Positions 33,301 to 44,400 of a stretch of DNA of 64,000 bases are shown piece after piece. Both the position numbers and the translations under genes were made by a program. The notes beneath the pieces are model-generated. The model ran no database searches and had not been told where the DNA came from. It saw only the letters and a list, made by a program, of their open reading frames with translations. Within the stretch, counting starts at the first letter, position 1, and each line of letters starts with the position of its first letter. This DNA comes from Cydia pomonella (Eukaryota; Arthropoda; Insecta; Lepidoptera; Tortricidae), in NCBI RefSeq assembly GCF_033807575.1, contig NC_084727.1:3100001-3164000 (forward strand). Reading direction: 5' to 3'.

Positions 33301-36300
33301 CTTGGACCTCTGCTATTTCTATTAAAAGTAAACAACCTTCCTGACGTGACACATTCAAAATGCATTTTATTCATGATGACATATCAATTATAATGTCAAG
33401 TAATCAATCAGAAACACAAGTAAATCATGAATCCGGCATAAATAATGCAATAGAATCCAGAGTAATGTACCTTGAAGGAGTCAATCTCCAAGTTAATTTA
33501 GAAATAACTGCGTATTAAGATCTAGTCGTTCTAGTCAATCTACAATTTTCTTATAAACTACAATAGACGTTTATGGCTATAGCATGACCTAATTAAAATT
33601 TGACGGCCCCCAACCCCACGGCAGACCAAAAAAGCGATGACTCGATGTCGTGAAAGCAGATATGAGCGTAAACGGGCTCACATGACAGGACGCCCAGGAT
33701 CGTGCAAAGTGGAGGAAAGCAAGTAGGAAAGCGGACCCTGGCAAAGGCTAACGTTAGGTAGAAGAAGAATTACAACGTTTAGAGATCAGCGTAGAACGTT
33801 TGATCACAAAACTCTCATAGCTACTTATTACGGTCACGAAGATGTCGAAGCAATTCTCACATATGGGCTCATGATCTGGGGCAATGGGACAGATATCGTC
33901 AGAATGTTTCGAAGCCAATAAAAATGTATTCGTGTATTGTACATACCTTACGAGTTGTGTAAACCTATGTTTGTTATAAATTCTGCCATAACAATGCTGG
34001 TATGTTTTGTCAATAGCCTAATTTGTAAAACTGCGCCCTAAATTGTGGACATATACATCAGAAGTACAAGTAAACCATTGCTATTGTCAGTTCTGTGTAT
34101 TTAAATGTTAATGAGAATACTGTTTTAGGTAGATTTTTGTAAGATTGTTTCGTAATATTTGTTTATTTTATTAAACAATACATGACAATGATTTATGTAA
34201 TCTAAATGTTCTGAAATAAAGATATTTTATATTATATTTTTATTTTATTGCAGGTACTAAGATGACAGTGATAGAGCGAGAAGAGATACTGGGGCCGTCG
34301 CCGGAGCTCAACTACAAGAGGAGCACGAGCCAGGAGAGGGTTTCTAACGGCGTGCGGCCTGATACCGCGGGGAAAGGGGAGGGGACGAGAGAGGTACCTA
34401 TTTTTTTTAATACAAGCTATTGCATTGCAGTCTAATTGGGGGCGTCCATTAATTACGTGAGGCGTTTTTGAGGATTTTTTGACCTTCCTGCTGCCTCTTT
34501 GGTGTCGTGAGATTTGTGTAGACTGAATAGTATATGTATAGGTAATACTGCACAATTTTTACTACAGAGCACAGATCCAAACCCGATATCGCGAAAAAAA
34601 AATACTGTTCCATAGAAAACACTGATATGAGATTCCCCGAAACATGACACAGCAGATTTTCTTTGCGTGTTCGGCTTTGGCCCCATAGTAAATTTGTTGA
34701 GTATGACCTACCTCAGAGTATGGTCATACTCGTACATAGCGAAATCACTGTATGTAGACTGGCGTTGATTACAAATGGGGTTGGCCGGTCAAAGTATTTT
34801 ACAGATGTCAATTCCTACTTTCAATTATTGTTTTTTTTTATGGCCAGGATTCCAGCCTTTTCATCCAAATATCATACTCGTAGAACAAAACTAGAGAAAG
34901 GGGCAGGCTATGATGGCGCCATCTATGCATACCTTTGACAACCCCATTAATTACGAGTACCATAATTTAAATTTTCCACAGAACAACCTAGAGTTCCACC
35001 TCCACCACTGCATGGACCTGGTGAAGGCCGGCATGGAGTCCATCATCGAGGACCAGGTCACCTCCGTCTTCGAGGCCGAGGAGTTGAGGAGCTGGAACCT
35101 GCTCACCAGAACAAACATGTATGTACAAGCGATATTAGACCTTATCTCGTGGTCATAACGTTTAGCCCATGATCAAGACCAGGTCACCCCCGTCTTCAAG
35201 GCCGAGGAACTGAGGAACTGAAACCTGCTGACCAGAACAAACATGTATGTACAGTCAGCTGCAGAGAAAATGTACCCCCCTACATAGAAATTTTGTATGC
35301 AGGGGGTACTTTTTTCCCACAGCTGACCGTACAAGCGATATTAGACCTTCTATCGAGGTCATAAGGTATAGTATATCAAGACCAAATCATCCCCGTCTTC
35401 GAGGCTGAGGAGTTCAGGAGCTAGAACCGGCTCACCAGAAGCAGAACCATAGAGAAATGGGTAAGCATAGAGTGCCAACTCTTTACATCAGTTTTCTTAC
35501 CAATGCTTATCTGCTGAGCGAAATGCAGGCCAGCCCTCTGGTCTCCCAAAGCCTGTATAAGGCGCTTTGCTAACTCCTTATAGAGGGGCCCCCATGGCCC
35601 TAGGGTTACAATCCCAAACGCCGTAAATCTGTAGCTAATTTTATATATATATACACCGTATTTTTTTATTTCCGTTAATTTCAAGGCTGCATTCTTGAGC
35701 TTAAATTAAGTAACTTCCCCAAAGATACCGGTATTCTAAATAACTCCATTTCGGACATAATCTATAATTTATTTTTATCTTATAAGGTCCTCACGAGCGT
35801 GTACACTTGCCTTAGGGCATGTTTACATATTGATTAATGTATAGTACGAGTGTGTACATTTGCTACTAAACGAGAGTAACCGGAACTCTATTTTCAACTC
35901 CTACGCTTACTCTGGTTATATGTTTACCGCGATATCTATTGTCGAGTAGCAGTACTGAGAGTTCCGCTACTCGATGCTAGATGTCGACTACGAAAATAAT
36001 AAACATTTTGGTACCAAAACTGATGTATGGAGTGAGCACTCTATTACTATTCTTATTTATCCATGGTTTAGGTTTAGTTTTATTTATAGTTAAGTTTATT
36101 GATCGTTTATTTTTAGTCCTTATGTATTTGTATGTTCTTATCAGCGGGTACCAATGAGTTTTTCCGAACTTATGTACGAAATATCATTTGTTATTTACCA
36201 GTCGCTTTTCGGTGAAGGAAAACATCGTGAGGAAACCGGACTAATCCCAACAAGGCCTAGTTTACCCTCTGGGTTGGAAGGTCAGATGGCAGTCGCATTC

Positions 36301-39300
36301 GTAAAAACTAGTGCCTACGCCAAATCTTGGGATTAGTTGTCAAGCGGACCCCAGGCTCCTATGAGCCGTGGCAAAATGCCGGGACAACGCGAGGAAGAAG
36401 GAAGGATGTATTTGTATGTTCTTAAGTACATTCTTTTGTAACGTTCTCTAATCATTGTCGTTGCTTGGTTGCAGGCAGTACGAGTTCCTCTCCTGGCGGC
36501 TGACCATCATCTGGATGATGGGGTTCGTGGTGCGCTACTTCTTCCTGCTGCCGCTGCGCATCATGATCTTCGTCATCGGGGTGAGGATTCTTTACTAGCA
36601 GCTTTTATTTAACTTGCCCTGTTAGTATGTGTGGATCAAATTTTGGAAGCTAAATTTCACCCACTTCCCGATTTCCGATTGAGCTGAAATTTTGCATACA
36701 TTTGTATATCAGATGACAATGCAATATTATGATGACATGGAGCTGATCTGATGGGAGACAGGAGGTGGCCATGGGAACTCTGATCAAACAAAGCTTGTAC
36801 CAAAAATTTAAGTTTGCCAAAAAAAAAACCTCTGATTCCAAATTTTGTAACCTCAAAAATAGTGGTAACTTAATTCCACAAAAATTAAATCTGACTAACC
36901 TTGCACTGAATTATAGTCTTCTTCGTCCTCGCGTTGCCCGGCATTTTTCCATGGCTCATGGGAGCCTGGGATCCGCTTGACAACTAATCCCAAGATTTGC
37001 ACTGAATTATAGTGTCGTTTACATATTATTGTATTGCATTTCGGAAGAAAAAGTTGGTTACTACTACTTTTGAGGTTAGAAACATTATGATTAAAAAAAA
37101 CGGGGTATAGAATATTTATATTTCATAGATTTAGGTCTCGATTTGACTTATGAGTTGCGTTAAAAAGAAAAAATAATACAAAACTTTATTACAGTCGTCA
37201 CCAGATATAGCGGAGAAAACAAGGCGCTCACAAATATCTGAACACGCCTCTATTGTCAAGGCGCTAGAGTGCGTGTCCAGATATTTTTGAGCACTTCGGC
37301 CGCTCCAACATATCTGATGGCGACTACTACTCAATTTCAAATAATACTACAGTATCTAAGAAGAAAGGAGGACTACATTTCTGTGTGTATTAAGATACAA
37401 AGAATACCAATAAATCGTAACCAGCAATTCTAATTACAGTTATTAGGTACCTAAGATTGGATAGCGTTGGCCTATCATTTTTGATCGTAATTTATTTGTA
37501 CAACAGTTCATTGCCCTTATTTATGGAGTTTTGTTTACTTAATTCATTATGTTGACTAATGCCTAACTTTTCTCTTGTTTAACATATTCTCTAATATACT
37601 TCTGTCTATGCCTAATTTCTATTCATTTTTGTCGTTTTTAAAAAAACTAGTGCTTATTACTTTTTTTGTTGATACCTACATTATAAAATGTTGGTTCGTT
37701 AATGCTCAAAATCCGATGTACATAAGATATATATAAGGAATAAAACGTTCTCAAATGTTAATGTAACAGGTCAAAAGGTTAAAGTCAGTTTTGTGATTAC
37801 ACATTATTATTATAATGTCACTTACAGTATACCAAACAGGATCTTTTTCCTCGCGTTATCCCGGCATTTTGCCACGGCTCATGGGAGCCTGGGGTCCGCT
37901 TGACAACTAATCCCAATATTTGGCGTAGGCACTAGTTTTTACGAGAGCGACTGCCATCTGACCTTCCAACCCAAAGGGTAAACTAGGCCTTGTTGGGATT
38001 AGTCCGGTTTCCTCACGATGTTTTCCTTCACCGAACAGTATACAACATGATGAAGTTATATAAAATGTATGTAAAAAAAAAAAAAAACGTAACGAAGATG
38101 ACAAAAATATGAGGACACTATCTTTTTATAAGTCGATAAATAGTACTCATGATTTTTAGTATAAATATACATAATTTTTTTAATTTACGAAAATTAGCAC
38201 TATACTCTGGCAAGCCTACTTTGTCAGTGAAAAACGGCGCGTAATTAAAAAATTTTTTTGTCGAACGATGTTTCGCTCCTACATTTTTTAAATTTGGCGC
38301 CTGTTTGCCAAATGATTTGCCACACTATATATTTTTCTAAAAACGTTTTATTATTTTGTAACTAACCTATGTCTTCACTAACCAACCACAGATAATATTC
38401 ATGCTGACAATGACAACTGTCGCCAGCACGCTACCGCCCGGCAGAATACAGCGGTTCATAGGCATGATGTCCTACATGATCTCCATACGGATTATGATAC
38501 GTTCATTATCTGTGGTCATCAACTACTACGATAAGCAAAACATGCCTAAAGGCGGAATCTGCGCTGCCAACCACACCACTATCATAGACGTGGCAGTCTT
38601 AAGCTGCAATCAGTGTTTCTCTATGGTATATATTTTTTTCCGGGCTATCGGGTGTGTTGTCTATTATTTACTCTATGTTTCATTTGTGTTCGTCCCGGAT
38701 TCATTGGCCTAATGTGTCTGGTGAAGGCCTCCACCCACGTTATTGCAAAGGGTTTGCGATACATTAGCCGCCAAATTTCTAAAATCGCATGCAATTTGTT
38801 GCAACGTGAGTGGAGCCCTTAGAGATAATTGGGTTGTTTTGCTGAAAATCAGAGACAAATAACTTTGTATCATAGACGAGATATGGACGTAAGTGTTTCG
38901 TGGATTTTTTTTACATTCTAACTAGATGGCGTTGCACGTTACGTTTTTGTCTCTGTCGTGTTTGACAGATGTCAGAATTAAGTCACTGCTTCATAGTTTA
39001 GCTGTCAAAACCTCCACGATTCAACTGTATACGTCTATTGTTTATGATATGGAGAGTATCGTCTCTGGTATTTGCATTGGCATCGGCATGTTGATTGGGC
39101 CAGGTGTGGTGGCTGGTGCTGTGCACGGCGTGCGTGGGCACGCTGCCCGACGGCCGCCTCAAGCAGCGCGTCAACTACGGCGTCAGTATCATGTGCTTCA
39201 ACTTCCTGTCTCGGTGTATCAGCGCCGTGATAACTTACCACGACGAGGACAACAAGCCGAGGAGTGGGATATGCGTTGCGAACCATACTAGCCCAATTGA

Positions 39301-41397
39301 TGCGTTGGTGCTCATGTGCGACAATACGTATTCACTGGTAAGGCCATAACATTCATCTGATTATTGTAACGTAAATCCGACCATAAAAGACTTGAATATT
39401 CCTGGCCGGGACAGCTTAAAGTTAAAAGGAAGACATGAGTGCATATCTACCAAGTTAATCTAACTTATTGATATTAACAACGATGATCACATGACAAGTA
39501 ATTGATATGATATGAAGTGATAATATTGACATGTGAAACAGAAACGAATACCAAGTAATAATTACAAACAAATGACAGATTCAATCAAACGATTCATAGA
39601 AAATTCAGGTTTGTAATAATACGTTTATGAATAACGCCATAAGTGAAGAAACTGTTTAGACGTTGAACACACATTAATTGATAATTCATGAAGCTTTGAG
39701 AAGTTCATTACATTACATCAAGTTGACAATGGGTCGGTTCAATTTACCACCCTCAATTATAAACTGACTGATCTTACAATATGACCTGCACGCTTGAATT
39801 ACTAAATGACATGGCCTCTACGCCCAAGAAAGGGTGAGAGTTTATCCTTCATTGACAAAACACTCAAATTGACATCGTGCTGATAATCTCCCCTCATGGG
39901 CCACCAAAATATGTGTGCAGAATCCCTAGGCTCCGTTCGAATTACATGCTCCTCGAATGAATTCACAAAGTCCACAATAGTAGGTTAACTTTAGGTATAT
40001 TTATATTGTCAATAATTTTGATTATTGGTTTATCGCTTATCTACCGTATTAGGCAAAACCTGTAATGATAGATTTAAGTAGTGAAAATAAATTAATGACT
40101 GACTGAAATGACAGAATTAATATTAAACTAGTCAACTCGAGTGGACCGGCCGCTCGATCGTGACGTACTCATGAGTCATGGACATTCAACCTTTAATGGC
40201 TAGGACACTATCAATCTGACAATAATAATACATTAATAGGTATATCAATTCTTCAATCGGTAAGTGAACATTTTTTATGCAACATTTTTATTATATATTA
40301 GCATGGGAACCTAAAAGTGGGTACATGTGCTTGGGATGATGTATTGCTTTAAATATTTAAAAGGGAACGTGGTTTCAAGCCAAGTAGTTGACTCAAATTT
40401 GAAGCCATTTCATAAAAATATTTAAAATGACCTATGCCACTGCCAGGCTATAATTCGATTTTTCTGTTTCTTCGAGATAGAACATGAATGATCCGTTTCA
40501 AAAATGAACGTTAATAATGTACAAAAATTCATAGGAGTGCCTACCGTTTTCAGATAGGGCAGCGGCACGGCGGTTTCCTCGGGATCCTCCAGAGGGCGCT
40601 GGCGCGCGCGTCGCCGCACATCTGGTTCGAGCGCTCCGAGGTCAAGGACCGCCACGCCGTGGCCAGGAGGTGAGGCGAGCGGCGACACATCACCTAAGAG
40701 AATTTGAAATGGAGGTGGATTGTCGAAGAAAACTTTGTAGCCACGTAAATTTACTGCCATCTGTCGATACAAAGATGGCAGTAAATTTACGTGACTACAA
40801 AGTTTTCTTTGACAATACGCCTCTATTTTGAAACCTTCACGCTTCGCTAATACTAGTGACGCCATCTAGTGCCATATTTGGCAAACATTTAATGAATGGA
40901 GCTGTAAGCCATTTATTCTCATTCGTGCCGCTTTCACCTGATGGTTTCATCGGTTCAGATCAGAGATGGAGCCAGTATATTGCTGATATAAGGCCATTTT
41001 GTGATAATGATGTGGAATGGATTTAGAAATGAATGATAGATGTAAAAATATAGAATAAGAGAGATGTTCTCTGTCAGTTAAAGGGTCATCATGTCATAAC
41101 TTTTTTTTTCAACAGACTAAAAGAGCACATATCAGTTCCCGATAATCCCCCGATCCTGATCTTCCCGGAGGGGACTTGCATCAACAACACTTCGGTGATG
41201 CAGTTCAAGAAGGGCAGCTTCGAGGTCGGCGGGTGGATCTACCCCGTCGCCATTAAGTAAGTAACTCCTTACGAGACAAATACAGGGATCTGCAAATTTA
41301 AATACCTCCACAGTAATTCAATAGAGCGTCGTTAGAAGATAAAAAATAACTTTAGGGTACTGCTGTCTTTTGGTCCAGAGTATTGTATGCTCATGTA

Positions 41398-41444
<47 letters not shown>

Positions 41445-44400
41445 AATATTATAGGACATTATTACACACAAATTGACTAAGTCCCACAGTAAGCTCAATA
41501 AGGCTTGTGTTGAGGGTACTTAGACAACGATATATATAATATATAAATATTTATAAATACTTAAATACATAGAATACATAGATAACACCCATGACTCAGG
41601 ACAAATATCCATGCTCATCATACGAATAAATGCCCTTACCAGGATTTGAACCCGGGGCCATCGGCTTCATAGGCAGGGTCACTACCCACTAGGCCAGACC
41701 GGTCGACATATACATATAAATCCAACACACAAATCCACGCGTGGGAAGTTGCAGTCTTTAGGATCGATTGCGCATGAAATATCGGTAAATAGCCCGTAAA
41801 TTGGATTAAGCTAAAAATTCACATACATATATATTATTTTACGTATTACATTGTAAGTTGGGTGACAATGCTATATTCGGGTAGCATCGAGCTGTTTTGT
41901 ACACAGGAGATGGCTATAGGAAGTTTGTAATAAAACAACGTAATCTAATGGTGTCTTGTAATGTTTGACTTGTCTTGATGAGCATTAATTTCCCGTTGAT
42001 TTGTAGTTTTACATGTATGTAAAATGTATAATTGTTGGTGCAATAAAGAATATTTACTTACTTACTTACTTACAGACAGCGAATAAAAGCTTGTATTAAA
42101 AATGGGTTTTTAGAGAAAAAACACTTATTTTTAGATACGATCCCCGTTTCGGCGACGCGTTCTGGAACAGTTCCCGCTACGGCATGCTGCACTACCTGCT
42201 CAACATGATGTCGTCGTGGGCCATCGTGTGCGACGTGTGGTACCTGCCGCCCATGAGGAGGGCGGAGCGCGAGGACGCCGTGGCCTTCGCCAACCGCGTC
42301 AAGGCGGCCGTGGCGGCCCGAGGCGGGCTGATAGACCTGCAGTGGTGAGTGTGCCACGTGTGGTACCTGCCGCCCATGAGGAGGGCGGAGCGCGAGGACG
42401 CCGTGGCCTTCGCCAACCGCGTCAAGGCGGCCGTGGCGGCCCGAGGCGGGCTGATAGACCTGCAGTGGTGAGTGTGCCACGTGTGGTACCTGCCGCCCAT
42501 GAGGAGGGCGGAGCGCGAGGACGCCGTGGCCTTCGCCAACCGCGTCAAGGCGGCCGTGGCGGCCCGAGGCGGGCTGATAGACCTGCAGTGGTGAGTGTGC
42601 CACGTGTGGTACCTGCCGCCCATGAGGAGGGCGGAGCGCGAGGACGCCGTGGCCTTCGCCAACCGCGTCAAGGCGGCCGTGGCGGCCCGAGGCGGGCTGA
42701 TAGACCTGCAGTGGTGAGTGTGCCACGTGTGGTACCTGCCGCCCATGAGGAGGGCGGAGCGCGAGGACGCCGTGGCCTTCGCCAACCGCGTCAAGGCGGC
42801 CGTGGCGGCCCGAGGCGGGCTGATAGACCTGCAGTGGTGAGTGTGCCACGTGTGGTACCTGCCGCCCATGAGGAGGGCGGAGCGCGAGGACGCCGTGGCC
42901 TTCGCCAACCGCGTCAAGGCGGCCGTGGCGGCCCGAGGCGGGCTGATAGACCTGCAGTGGTGAGTGTGCCACGTGTGGTACCTGCCGCCCATGAGGAGGG
43001 CGGAGCGCGAGGACGCCGTGGCCTTCGCCAACCGCGTCAAGGCGGCCGTGGCGGCCCGAGGCGGGCTGATAGACCTGCAGTGGTGAGTGTGCCACGTGTG
43101 GTACCTGCCGCCCATGAGGAGGGCGGAGCGCGAGGACGCCGTGGCCTTCGCCAACCGCGTCAAGGCGGCCGTGGCGGCCCGAGGCGGGCTGATAGACCTG
43201 CAGTGGTGAGTGTGCCACGTGTGGTACCTGCCGCCCATGAGGAGGGCGGAGCGCGAGGACGCCGTGGCCTTCGCCAACCGCGTCAAGGCGGCCGTGGCGG
43301 CCCGAGGCGGGCTGATAGACCTGCAGTGGTGAGTGTGCCACGTGTGGTACCTGCCGCCCATGAGGAGGGCGGAGCGCGAGGACGCCGTGGCCTTCGCCAA
43401 CCGCGTCAAGGCGGCCGTGGCGGCCCGAGGCGGGCTGATAGACCTGCAGTGGTGAGTGTGCCACGTGTGGTACCTGCCGCCCATGAGGAGGGCGGAGCGC
43501 GAGGACGCCGTGGCCTTCGCCAACCGCGTCAAGGCGGCCGTGGCGGCCCGAGGCGGGCTGATAGACCTGCAGTGGTGAGTGTGCCACGTGTGGTACCTGC
43601 CGCCCATGAGGAGGGCGGAGCGCGAGGACGCCGTGGCCTTCGCCAACCGCGTCAAGGCGGCCGTGGCGGCCCGAGGCGGGCTGATAGACCTGCAGTGGTG
43701 AGTGTGCCACGTGTGGTACCTGCCGCCCATGAGGAGGGCGGAGCGCGAGGACGCCGTGGCCTTCGCCAACCGCGTCAAGGCGGCCGTGGCGGCCCGAGGC
43801 GGGCTGATAGACCTGCAGTGGTGAGTGTGCCACGTGTGGTACCTGCCGCCCATGAGGAGGGCGGAGCGCGAGGACGCCGTGGCCTTCGCCAACCGCGTCA
43901 AGGCGGCCGTGGCGGCCCGAGGCGGGCTGATAGACCTGCAGTGGTGAGTGTGCCACGTGTGGTACCTGCCGCCCATGAGGAGGGCGGAGCGCGAGGACGC
44001 CGTGGCCTTCGCCAACCGCGTCAAGGCGGCCGTGGCGGCCCGAGGCGGGCTGATAGACCTGCAGTGGTGAGTGTGCCACGTGTGGTACCTGCCGCCCATG
44101 AGGAGGGCGGAGCGCGAGGACGCCGTGGCCTTCGCCAACCGCGTCAAGGCGGCCGTGGCGGCCCGAGGCGGGCTGATAGACCTGCAGTGGTGAGTGTGCC
44201 ACGTGTGGTACCTGCCGCCCATGAGGAGGGCGGAGCGCGAGGACGCCGTGGCCTTCGCCAACCGCGTCAAGGCGGCCGTGGCGGCCCGAGGCGGGCTGAT
44301 AGACCTGCAGTGGTGAGTGTGCCACGTGTGGTACCTGCCGCCCATGAGGAGGGCGGAGCGCGAGGACGCCGTGGCCTTCGCCAACCGCGTCAAGGCGGCC

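Noticed and set aside
38926..39349. Overlapping frames of 84-121 codons around exon 5b
   Set aside because: One is the exon 5b frame read beyond its splice sites; the others are shifted shadows.
41400..41441. AT tract as a replication origin or promoter
   Set aside because: A simple microsatellite next to a SINE tail; nothing else supports a function.
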